Positions 25,365 to 33,547 of a DNA stretch of 51,087 bases are shown here, piece by piece. Below the pieces are notes generated by a model. That model was not told where the DNA came from. It was given only the letters and a program-made list of their open reading frames with translations, and made no database searches. The stretch is from positions 1 to 51,087 of the forward strand of contig JAQXBM010000100.1 of NCBI GenBank assembly GCA_029252405.1, given 5' to 3'. Each line of letters starts with the position of its first letter. Positions within the stretch are counted from its first letter, which is position 1. The translations under genes were made by a program, and so were the position numbers. This DNA is from Crocinitomicaceae bacterium (GTDB taxonomy: Bacteria > Bacteroidota > Bacteroidia > Flavobacteriales_D > Crocinitomicaceae).

Positions 25365-26273
25365 TTATTGTACGATTAATACATCTTTTTTAGAAAAAAG
25401 ATGCGTATCAAATTCGAAGTCGATACGACCGAGTTGAACTCCAGCCCAACCCACTTGATTTATGAGTACCGTTTCCCCATTTGCATTCTTTGCTTCCGTT
25501 GGTTTTTCGAGAAAGGTGTGCGTATGTCCGCCAATAATTAAGTGAATTCCGCTTGTTTTCTGGGCTAGTACACGATCAGAAACCTTGTCTGTGTCGTACT
25601 CGTAACCTAGGTGCGACAGGCAGATGATTAAATCACAACCTTTCTTCTTGAGTTTGGCGGCAAGATCATTCGCAATTTCAATTGGATCATTGTAAACTGT
25701 TTCTCCGTATTTATTGTCGGGAACCAATCCTTTCAACTCAACACCGACTCCAAAAACTCCAATTTTTATTTTTCCTTTTTTGATGATTTTGTACTCTTCT
25801 GTATGACCATCAACTGGTGTATTTTTAAAAGCGTAGTTGGAACAAACGAACGGGAAGTCTGCGTATTCTTTCGCTTTCACGAAGCCATCCATTCCGCCAT
25901 CGAAATCGTGATTCCCCATGGTTGCGACATCGTATCCAAGTTTGGTCATGAGTTTCATTTCCAATACTCCACCGAACTTGTTAAAGTAAGGCGTCCCTTG
26001 AAAGATATCACCTGCATCGAGTAATAAAACGTTTTCCTCTTCTGATCGTATCTTTTGGATTATTTCGTAACGACGCGCTACTCCACCCTTCCCTGGATAC
26101 TTCGCATGGTTCTCAGGAAACGGATCGATGTTCGAGTGTGTGTCGTTCGTGTGAAGAATTGTCAATTTGTTATTTGGACTCACTTTGGATGAATCCTGTG
26201 CAATTGCACTTGGAGCTAGAATCAACCCACCAGAAACAACAACGGTATTTTGAATAAATTTCCTACGTTCCAT
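25365..26273 (-). CDS. 5'-nucleotidase metallophosphatase domain protein (UshA N-terminal half)
   Basis: 302 aa. The N-terminus ERRKFIQNTVVVSGGLILAPSAIAQ has a twin-arginine-like start and a hydrophobic stretch, so it is exported. The binuclear metallophosphatase motifs are all there: ILHTNDTHS, LLDAGDIFQGTPY, TMGNHDFDGG, ICLSHLGYE and IIGGHTHTF. It would remove the 5'-phosphate from nucleotides in the periplasm. The substrate-binding C-terminal domain that completes UshA-type enzymes is absent here and is encoded by the gene immediately upstream, whose stop overlaps this start (TGATG). The two probably assemble or act together. Confidence 0.92.
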   Translation of the reverse strand: MERRKFIQNTVVVSGGLILAPSAIAQDSSKVSPNNKLTILHTNDTHSNIDPFPENHAKYPGKGGVARRYEIIQKIRSEEENVLLLDAGDIFQGTPYFNKFGGVLEMKLMTKLGYDVATMGNHDFDGGMDGFVKAKEYADFPFVCSNYAFKNTPVDGHTEEYKIIKKGKIKIGVFGVGVELKGLVPDNKYGETVYNDPIEIANDLAAKLKKKGCDLIICLSHLGYEYDTDKVSDRVLAQKTSGIHLIIGGHTHTFLEKPTEAKNANGETVLINQVGWAGVQLGRIDFEFDTHLFSKKDVLIVQ

Positions 26274-26986
26274 CAGATCTTAATTCTTAGTTCGTCCGAC
26301 CAATTCAACAACTTTTGCTTCTTTGCAATTCGAATAAAAGCATCTCTCAACAATTCATTTGAATGCGTGACACTGACTTTCTTTTCGAAAAAAGTCATGT
26401 TATCTCCTCCATTCAACAAGTAATCTGAAGTGAGGATCCAAACCGTTTTTGTGTTAGCATTAACGCCATCCACTTCGAGCTTTCCATTTCGCAAGTATGC
26501 TCCACCAATTGGTTCTCCATTTCGAGAAGTCAAATACTCGGCGATCTCTGTCAATGTTTCCACGGGCATTTCCACCCAAACCACTTCATTATCGAAAGGC
26601 ATCACTTTCAACAAATCGCCAAGTGTCACATCTCCTTCATTGATGGTATTTCGCAATCCTCCAACATTTAATAAGCTGAAAGTTGGTCCAGATAATCGTG
26701 CATTTCCAATTTGAGACTCCAACAAGGCATCTGCTGCCCAATTGTTGAGTGCTCCGCCCGGCCTCCCTTTTTCGAAAGGACGCTCAGCGTATGCAATCAC
26801 TTCATTCATTTCATCCTCTAACTCATGCTTGTACGGATAAACCATACTATCAACAACGTTCGCTTCAGTTCCCTGAAACAATACGTCAGCGTTGCTTGAA
26901 TCGGATGAATTTAGCGTAATCGTATTAACAGAAGAGCAAGCCAAAAGGCCTGCTCCAACTGCAAATAATATGATGTACTTCAACAT
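26273..26986 (-). CDS. 5'-nucleotidase C-terminal domain lipoprotein
   Basis: 237 aa. The lipoprotein signal is AVGAGLLACSS, with Cys 17. The remainder matches the 5'-nucleotidase C-terminal (substrate-specificity) domain: NWAADALLES, LLNVGGLRNTINEGDVTLGDLLKVMPFDNEVV (given here in family-conserved pieces), and the late TSDYLLNGGDNMTFF. In UshA this domain binds the nucleoside. It has no phosphatase motifs of its own; those are in the next gene. Both ends are coupled: its ATG shares a base with the endonuclease stop (TAATG), and its stop shares a base with the metallophosphatase start. Confidence 0.9.
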   Translation of the reverse strand: MLKYIILFAVGAGLLACSSVNTITLNSSDSSNADVLFQGTEANVVDSMVYPYKHELEDEMNEVIAYAERPFEKGRPGGALNNWAADALLESQIGNARLSGPTFSLLNVGGLRNTINEGDVTLGDLLKVMPFDNEVVWVEMPVETLTEIAEYLTSRNGEPIGGAYLRNGKLEVDGVNANTKTVWILTSDYLLNGGDNMTFFEKKVSVTHSNELLRDAFIRIAKKQKLLNWSDELRIKI

Positions 26987-29268
26987 TATTGGATAACCAA
27001 TTTACGTTGAGTTGATCCAAGCGCCGTTTCCACGCGGATCATGTAAGTTCCAGTTCCAATCATGTCTTTCGACAATTGAACTACTGGAGAACTAATTTTG
27101 CTTTCTGTGCGAACGACACGACCGTTCATGTCGATTACTTCGTAAGCTGTGATATCCGTTCCGTTCACTTGAACATAAACAACATCGTTTGAAGGAACTG
27201 GGAACACAACAAAGTTTGCCTCCAATTTTTCTTCAATGTTAACAATACACCCATCTGGTTGATGAGCATTTGCATCAAAATCTACATAGCATGCGTAATC
27301 AACTGAATCGATGAATGGATTTCTGTTTCCTTGTAAGTCGAAAATGTATTCTTGACGAGCGATCTCGTAATTGTCAGGCAAATCTCCGAAGTGCCAGTTG
27401 CGCAAAGTTTCTTGATCTTGTTTGTCAGAATTTACGTTACCCGCCAAATCGAAGTTGTAAGTAACAACCATGTACATAATAGCACGAGCAGCGTTTCCTT
27501 TGTGACTTTCGCGTGGTTCATAAACCAATTGAGTTCCTTTGTATCCAACAGATCCTCCCAAGTAATTGAAAACTACGTTTCCATCGATATCATCTAAAGC
27601 TAGATTACTTCTTGGCGTATTTGCTTCGTCCAAGTTCGCAGGGTACAAAGCGTGTTGATCGCTGTACTCCGGCTCCTCTGGCATATCCGCTGGGAAAGAA
27701 GGCATCCATGAATGTGGGAATGTGTGCTCACGGCTGTATCCTGTTGCCGTCCAATCGAATGTTCCGTTGAACACTAGACGTTCTCCTGAAAGTGCACATG
27801 TTACGTAAGATTCGTTGTTCGTTGTATCTTTGATTTCGAACTCACTCATCATTGTCTGCTTGTATAAGAAGTATGAAAGTTGAGTATGAGGGTTAACCAA
27901 GTTGTAAAGATCCGTGTTGAATGTTGCTGCATTCTTGTCAATTGCACTGTAGTACGAACCGATGTTCTCACCTAAACTTGCAACGTTTCCTGTTAATGGA
28001 GATGTCGTCAAGAAGTTTTCAAATCCACCAGATCCATTAAACGCGTATACTGCGAAGTGGTAATCTTGATTAGCGATTACTCCACGTGGAGTGAATGATG
28101 TTCCAGGTCCCATGTAGGCAACTTTAGCATCACCAACAACATCACCACGAAGGTACGTTGTTCCGTCAGCAGGTACACCTGTAATTGCACTACCTTCCTT
28201 CCAAAGAACAAGGTAATTTGCAGCTCCTGATCCAGCAGCATATTGTCCGTTAACAGTATATGCTTCTGTAATAGGGAATGTCAATCCAGAAGGGTTTGCA
28301 GTTGGCTCAGTTGCCAAGTTATCCGTTCCTACACCTTCAAAGTTGATTATGTAAGGGTTCTCATCGGAATCATTGTTCCCAATAGTGATCGTTGCAAATT
28401 TAGATCCTCCCGTAGCAGGAGTAAATGAAATAGTGTATCCATTGTTTGACAAGGCACCGACAGAACCGGCAACAATATCAGATGAGAAATCTCCAGCATC
28501 TGGTCCTGAGAAAGAAGATCCTGTAATTGTCAAAGCATTTGACCCAGTGTTCTCAATTGTTACAGAAATACTCGCTGAGTTCCCTACAAAGTAAGATCCT
28601 CCGTCGAAAACTGTTGCCCCGTTCACCAATACATTAATTTCCTCTGAAGGAGCAACGTAAGGTATAATGTCATTCAAATCACGTGGAACGATTTGGTAGT
28701 TCGCATTGAACTGCCCCATCAAACCTACTAGTGAAACTGCTCCTGTTGGAATTGCTGTCCCTGCAATATTTGTACTTGCATTAACACGGATATCCAACGT
28801 GTTCGTTCCGTCAGTAACCTGAACAGTTGAGCTACCCCCTGCAAAGTTTCCTGTTTGCACAAACGTTACGTTATCTAACTGCACCAATTGTGATTCAATA
28901 GATTCGCCTGCCGCTGGAATAGAAATCAAAAGAGGGTTCGGCTGAACTACCGCTGGCCCATGATTAACTACTGCTCCTGCTGGAGAAACTTCCAACAGGC
29001 CTGCGAACTCGATAAGCGGTCCACTAACTGTAATAGAATCACCACGGTTTACACTATTTAAGGCATTTCCGTATGCTGCGAGTCCTGCAGTTCCATCCTG
29101 CATGTAACGGATAGGTCCAAGCTCAGAACCGTTTGTCACAACTCCTGAAATCGTAACCGTTGAATTAAGTGCATACGTACGAGCATCTGCGATGTCCGTC
29201 TGAGCGCTTGCACCCAGTCCGAGAGTTGCGCAAAGTGCTACTAGTAGAGATTTTTTCATCATTTTCAT
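26986..29268 (-). CDS. Secreted endonuclease I family nuclease with T9SS sorting domain
   Basis: 760 aa. Order: signal peptide (about 1-23, LGLGASAQ); an OB-fold-like domain (about 24-205, with TVTISGVVTNGSELGPIRYMQD); a choice-of-anchor/Ig-like domain (about 215-310, ENTGSNALTITGSSFSG); a fibronectin-like linker; the endonuclease I domain (about 435-665) with its key YSREHTFPHSWM motif (H515, H519); and a type A T9SS C-terminal domain (about 685-760, FVVFPVPSNDVVYVQVNG). Endonuclease I enzymes cut DNA, and often RNA, non-specifically outside the cell. T9SS export and the coupled 5'-nucleotidase genes point to use of extracellular nucleic acid. The size is large because of the accessory modules. 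Confidence 0.93.
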   Translation of the reverse strand: MKMMKKSLLVALCATLGLGASAQTDIADARTYALNSTVTISGVVTNGSELGPIRYMQDGTAGLAAYGNALNSVNRGDSITVSGPLIEFAGLLEVSPAGAVVNHGPAVVQPNPLLISIPAAGESIESQLVQLDNVTFVQTGNFAGGSSTVQVTDGTNTLDIRVNASTNIAGTAIPTGAVSLVGLMGQFNANYQIVPRDLNDIIPYVAPSEEINVLVNGATVFDGGSYFVGNSASISVTIENTGSNALTITGSSFSGPDAGDFSSDIVAGSVGALSNNGYTISFTPATGGSKFATITIGNNDSDENPYIINFEGVGTDNLATEPTANPSGLTFPITEAYTVNGQYAAGSGAANYLVLWKEGSAITGVPADGTTYLRGDVVGDAKVAYMGPGTSFTPRGVIANQDYHFAVYAFNGSGGFENFLTTSPLTGNVASLGENIGSYYSAIDKNAATFNTDLYNLVNPHTQLSYFLYKQTMMSEFEIKDTTNNESYVTCALSGERLVFNGTFDWTATGYSREHTFPHSWMPSFPADMPEEPEYSDQHALYPANLDEANTPRSNLALDDIDGNVVFNYLGGSVGYKGTQLVYEPRESHKGNAARAIMYMVVTYNFDLAGNVNSDKQDQETLRNWHFGDLPDNYEIARQEYIFDLQGNRNPFIDSVDYACYVDFDANAHQPDGCIVNIEEKLEANFVVFPVPSNDVVYVQVNGTDITAYEVIDMNGRVVRTESKISSPVVQLSKDMIGTGTYMIRVETALGSTQRKLVIQ

Positions 29269-29374
29269 TTTTTTGTTAAGGTCGAAATTGTTGTTTCGAT
29301 GTCTTGATCAGTTTGTTAAGTGATCGGCTTATTTATCATTTTCACTTTTGGTGTTTTACACCAGATAGTTTATT

Positions 29375-32194
29375 TTAAAATTCGAATCCAACGGAAACGT
29401 TAAAACGGATTCCTTGTCCAACAAACACTGCTGCCGAACCTGCGTCAAAATTACTTCCAACGAAGTTGTTACGCGCATCAGATATGTAAAGAGTATTCAA
29501 TACATTAAAGACATTTGCTCTAAAATTCAAAGCGCTGTTCTTCATTCTCAATCGATATCCTGCGTGAATACTCATTAAACCATAGCCTGGGACTTTCCAG
29601 GAGTCCTTTCCTGACAATTGATCAAAAGGAACAATGTTTCCATCATTATCCAAGTATTGCGTGTTCGGATCAGTTGCATCAACAGGAGTAAATAGACCAT
29701 CATCAGGAACAGAAAGACTGTTTGGCTCAAAGTTACTGTAGTAACGATCGAAGAACGTGTACTTCACTTTGATGTATCCCGTTTTCAAGAATCCCCATCT
29801 TAAACTAGCAGCATACGTCGATTGCGCCGAGTTTCCAACGTGTACCCCTCTTGCATAGAATGTAACTGAGTCACCTCCAGGAATAAGAACTGTTTCACTA
29901 GACTGCCATTTCCAATCTCCAATACTCACCATTCCTTCGAATGTAAGCTGTTTAGACATTCTATAGGCAAAATCAAGCTCTCCACCCATGTGCAACGCAT
30001 CCATTCCAGGTACGTTAACCGATACTGTTTCCAATGGATCATTTGGATCTGGAACTGTAAGACCAAACGGTAACGGACGGTTTTCCCATCGCGTGTAGTA
30101 ACCATTTAGGTTCGCACTAAATTTCTTTGTTGTGAAACCATATCCTAATTCGAACGCGATAATATTCTCGTTCAAAATTGTATCAAAATGACGGTTTCTC
30201 GTGTTGTCGACAACATTCGAGAATTGTGGTGTTCTGCTCAAATAACCAACGTTGGCAAATACATTCATTTGCTCGTTAATATTGTAGTTCGCCCCCGTTT
30301 TAAACGTTGCGCCTACTTTTGAAGCCCAATCCGTTTGGTTTACTCGAACACCATCTGAGTTATGATCATACGTTTGACCGTTGTACGTGATTGTATCACC
30401 ATACCCCATTTCTAAGGTCGTATCCGCAAGAACTAACTGTCTTTTTGCCATGCGATCCACTCCTTTATAGAAATTCGCAACGGTAGAAATGTTTAAGAAT
30501 GTTGACCAGCGTCCTTTTGAGAATTCAGCTTGACCGAAACCTCCAGCCCACTGTACAATTCCATCTCTGTCGTTGTGATAAGGCTGACGTCCGATTCTAT
30601 CTCCGACAACTTTCATCGGAGACTCAGCATTCAAGTCCTGGTTGTTCACGAAGTATTCTCCTCCGAGCAAGTCAGTAACTTCGTAGTAGTGCGTTCCTTT
30701 GTAGAATCTGTAATCGAGACCTCCTGCGAAGTTCCAATTAGGATTCGGTTTGTAATCAAATTGAGAAAGACCACCAATCCAGAAGTGATTGTTCACTGCT
30801 GCAGCCAAAACCTGAGATGATTTTAATTGTGTTGGGTGGTAAGCGGCATCCGCTGTGGAGTAAGTCGTACCAAATAATGTTTTGTATTGATTGTTGTAAA
30901 CAATCGTGTCCCAGTCTATTTGTCCATTCTCATCGTAAATGATTGACGAACCTGAATTGAAGTAACGCTCTCCTCCACCTCTACCGATAGATACATACGC
31001 CATATTCGACCAAGACAACTTCTTATTTACCTTCCAGAAATCTTTAAGTGTGATTTGCGGTTTGTGGTAAAAGTTACGTCGCTCATTTTGGATTGTTTGT
31101 TTTCCATCTACCGTTCTGTATCCCCAGTGTTGGTTGAATTGCAATCCGCGATCACGAACAGTTCCAAATGTTGAATCTGGAATTCCGAGGCTTCTTGCAT
31201 AATCCGAGTCCCAGTACTCCACTGCTTGGCTGTATGAGCGCTGACCGTGTTGTTGAGGAGCACCAAATCCGCTCAATGAAACAACGTGATTTTTGATACG
31301 TTTTTGAACTTTCAAGTAGTAAAACCCTCCTTGAGTCATTAGTCCATCAACCCATCCATCTCCTTGCTTGTATGATGCTGATGCTAACACACCCCATCCA
31401 TTTTTCAAGGCTCCTGATTTATACGACAATGAAGTTCTGAGGAAATTCCCCGCTCCATATTCTTGTCGAACTTTGATCTGGCGTTTTCCACCAGTAGACA
31501 TCGTGATGATGTTCATCGTCCCCCCAACTGAAGGCATGGCCAATTTCGTAGCCCCTAAACCACGTTGCAATTGAATTTGAGAAGTAATTTGATCCAAACC
31601 GAACCAGTTTGACCAATATACTGCGCCGTTTTCCATGTCGTTCACTGGAACCCCATCGATCATTACTCCAACATTACGTTGGTCGAATCCACGGATTGTG
31701 ATACGAGCATCTCCATCTCCTCCACCTTGCTGTGTGGCGTGCACACCAGGCTTGGAGTTCAAGATCATTGGAAGATCTTGCGACCCCAATTCCTCATTAA
31801 TTTCTTTTGTTCCGATATTGGATACCGCAACTGGTGTTTTTCTATCCTTCACCAATTGTGCAATTACCTCAACCTCTTCCTGATCCAATGTTTTACCATG
31901 GAATACGTCGTAAACGAAAGGGCTTTCATTCACATCAACCTCAACGATCATTGAATCAACATTCAATCCTGTGATAACCATATTGTATACTCCAAAAGGG
32001 ACATTGTCAATGGTGTACAAACCATCCATGTCCGTTTTTGCTCTTAATGGAGTTTCAGAAGGTTTTAGTTCGATTTTCATTCCTGGCATTGGTAGCCCAT
32101 CCAAATTTGATTTTAGGACTCCAGATACTTGAGAATTTTGCGCACCTGCCGATAAGGCAACTAAAAACGCGAAAATTGATACAATTGATTTCAT
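29375..32194 (-). CDS. TonB-dependent outer-membrane receptor
   Basis: 939 aa. Signal peptide about 1-19 (FLVALSAGAQ). A carboxypeptidase-regulatory-like domain (about 22-100: SGVLKSNLDGLPMPGMKIEL ... MDGLYTIDNVPFGVYNMVI) precedes the plug (about 118-235: NSKPGVHATQQGGGDGDARI, RGFDQRNVGVMIDGVPVNDM). The rest is a 22-strand-type barrel ending in FNVSVGFEF with the terminal Phe. It imports a ligand using TonB energy. No SusD partner is adjacent, so it is not a standard SusCD pair. The operon context (secreted nuclease, 5'-nucleotidase) suggests a nucleic-acid-derived ligand or the metal these enzymes need; the ligand is inferred. 106 bp precede the nuclease gene. Confidence 0.93.
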   Translation of the reverse strand: MKSIVSIFAFLVALSAGAQNSQVSGVLKSNLDGLPMPGMKIELKPSETPLRAKTDMDGLYTIDNVPFGVYNMVITGLNVDSMIVEVDVNESPFVYDVFHGKTLDQEEVEVIAQLVKDRKTPVAVSNIGTKEINEELGSQDLPMILNSKPGVHATQQGGGDGDARITIRGFDQRNVGVMIDGVPVNDMENGAVYWSNWFGLDQITSQIQLQRGLGATKLAMPSVGGTMNIITMSTGGKRQIKVRQEYGAGNFLRTSLSYKSGALKNGWGVLASASYKQGDGWVDGLMTQGGFYYLKVQKRIKNHVVSLSGFGAPQQHGQRSYSQAVEYWDSDYARSLGIPDSTFGTVRDRGLQFNQHWGYRTVDGKQTIQNERRNFYHKPQITLKDFWKVNKKLSWSNMAYVSIGRGGGERYFNSGSSIIYDENGQIDWDTIVYNNQYKTLFGTTYSTADAAYHPTQLKSSQVLAAAVNNHFWIGGLSQFDYKPNPNWNFAGGLDYRFYKGTHYYEVTDLLGGEYFVNNQDLNAESPMKVVGDRIGRQPYHNDRDGIVQWAGGFGQAEFSKGRWSTFLNISTVANFYKGVDRMAKRQLVLADTTLEMGYGDTITYNGQTYDHNSDGVRVNQTDWASKVGATFKTGANYNINEQMNVFANVGYLSRTPQFSNVVDNTRNRHFDTILNENIIAFELGYGFTTKKFSANLNGYYTRWENRPLPFGLTVPDPNDPLETVSVNVPGMDALHMGGELDFAYRMSKQLTFEGMVSIGDWKWQSSETVLIPGGDSVTFYARGVHVGNSAQSTYAASLRWGFLKTGYIKVKYTFFDRYYSNFEPNSLSVPDDGLFTPVDATDPNTQYLDNDGNIVPFDQLSGKDSWKVPGYGLMSIHAGYRLRMKNSALNFRANVFNVLNTLYISDARNNFVGSNFDAGSAAVFVGQGIRFNVSVGFEF

Positions 32195-32215
32195 ACAAAA
32201 ACTTGCTTTTCATGA

Positions 32216-32242
32216 AAAGAGGTCGAAAATTTCGACCTCTTT
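32216..32242 (-). promoter_or_regulatory. Intercistronic hairpin before the TonB-receptor gene
   Basis: A perfect palindrome with 13-bp arms (32216-32228, 32230-32242) fills most of the 66-bp gap between the lamin-tail gene and the receptor gene. On the minus strand the stem ends CCTCTTTTCATG, a weak U-tract. It may act as an attenuator or mRNA-stability element that sets different levels for the two genes. Confidence 0.55.
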
Positions 32243-32260
32243 CATTGTTTTATTTTGTAA

Positions 32261-33211
32261 TTATTTAACGATTACTCGTTTTGTAATATCGTTTCCTAAA
32301 GAGTCTTTCATTTTCACGAAGTAGACACCTCTTTTAGTTTCCAAATCGAAAGAAAGAACTGCATTCGAGTTATTCTTTACTGTTGAAATAGTTTGTCCTA
32401 AAGCGTTTACTACAACTACGTCACCGTAAGCACCTTTAACGTAGAACTCTCCGCTTGTTGGATTTGGGAATACTGAAACTTTCTCAGCAGCTAACTCTTC
32501 TGTTGAAGCTGGCTCACATCCACAATCGTGTTCACCAAGGCTAGACCAGTTTCCGTATTCTTGTCCTCCGATATCAATTAAAGCAGGAATTGAGTCATAC
32601 TCTGCAAGTGCATCAAAGAAAGCAATTGCTGGGTTAGTTTCTCCTGTCATTACAGTTGATTTACGGATCAACGAATGATCTTTCGTTACAACAGTTCCTG
32701 CACCTGTGTACGGGAAATCAGTTGACCATCCATCACCTGGATCTTCACCAATTTTCCCAAAAATATCTACTACAACTGCAGTTCCTGGGTTTGCTGCATC
32801 ACCTTTTGCCAAAGCTACAGCATCGTTTCCGTTCCAGTAGAATGTATTAGATACTGCATATACTGGGCTATAGAATGCATCAGCACGAGCTTGTAAAGAA
32901 TCCCAAACTGGAATATCTTGAGCTGTTCCGTTTGGATCTAATTTCTCAAGTACTCCAACATGTACATCGTAAGCTCCAATTGTTCCTGTTAATTGCACCG
33001 CGTTTTGCGCAGTTGCAGAAGTAGCACCATTTCCGTAACGAATAACAATGTATTCGCTTAAATCTATTGAAGCGGCAGTAGGATTATAAATTTCAAGTGC
33101 TTTATTGTTTCCAACACCTTCAACATACTCTGAAATGAATAAATCCGAGCAATCCTGCGCATATGACATTGTCGCCATGATTGTTCCGATAAATAGTAAT
33201 GTTCTTTTCAT
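32261..33211 (-). CDS. Secreted lamin-tail-domain protein with T9SS sorting domain
   Basis: 316 aa. Signal peptide about 1-18 (ATMSYAQ). Residues about 20-170 form a lamin-tail (LTD) domain: CSDLFISEYVEGVGNNKALE, then IYNPTAASIDLSEYIVIRYG and the late FYWNGNDAVALAKGD. The C-terminal ~75 residues are a type A T9SS sorting domain (VSVFPNPTSGEFYVKGAYGD ... RGVYFVKMKDSLGND). LTD domains are often found in secreted bacterial nucleases and phosphatases, where they are thought to bind nucleic acid or the cell surface. Here the domain is free-standing, first in the operon with the TonB receptor and endonuclease. It could capture extracellular DNA (inference). Confidence 0.9.
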   Translation of the reverse strand: MKRTLLFIGTIMATMSYAQDCSDLFISEYVEGVGNNKALEIYNPTAASIDLSEYIVIRYGNGATSATAQNAVQLTGTIGAYDVHVGVLEKLDPNGTAQDIPVWDSLQARADAFYSPVYAVSNTFYWNGNDAVALAKGDAANPGTAVVVDIFGKIGEDPGDGWSTDFPYTGAGTVVTKDHSLIRKSTVMTGETNPAIAFFDALAEYDSIPALIDIGGQEYGNWSSLGEHDCGCEPASTEELAAEKVSVFPNPTSGEFYVKGAYGDVVVVNALGQTISTVKNNSNAVLSFDLETKRGVYFVKMKDSLGNDITKRVIVK

Positions 33212-33547
33212 AGGGATTATATTATATAATTGTTATTTACTGATTAAGAGACGATAGCGTAATTCAATTCGTTGGGTCGAATTTTCTCTTGGGAATCTTA
33301 CAACTAACTGTTCTATTCTACGCGTTTGAATCGTTAAAATACTTTTATGGTTTCCGCACATGTTTGCTTCTAGGATGACATAACCGTATTCGAGTACAAA
33401 AATAGGTCATTTTGCCTATGTGTACATAATTTAATTATTAACAAATCGTAATCTTTATTCATGGTTAATCGGTTAAGTAACATTCATATCCCCATACTAT
33501 TCGAAATACAATTCCTATTTTTAGCATTCTCAATTTAAAACAAACAC
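33212..33547. other. 336-bp divergent intergenic region
   Basis: AT-rich, with no open frame or RNA gene that I can support. Towards the S9 peptidase there is TATTTTTA (33516-33523), one base from the -7 consensus and 24 nt before its ATG. I find no clear Bacteroidota promoter for the leftward lamin-tail operon, which may mean a regulated or non-housekeeping promoter. Confidence 0.5.

Noticed and set aside
25365-26986. Possible frameshifted single 5'-nucleotidase gene
   Set aside because: The two halves are in the reverse order to UshA and each has its own signal sequence, so a frameshift in one gene cannot explain them.
29282-29325. Small inverted repeats (GATCA/TGATC and TCGAAA/TTTCGA) between the TonB receptor and nuclease genes
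   Set aside because: Stems of 5-6 bp in AT-rich DNA are expected by chance; no terminator or operator pattern.
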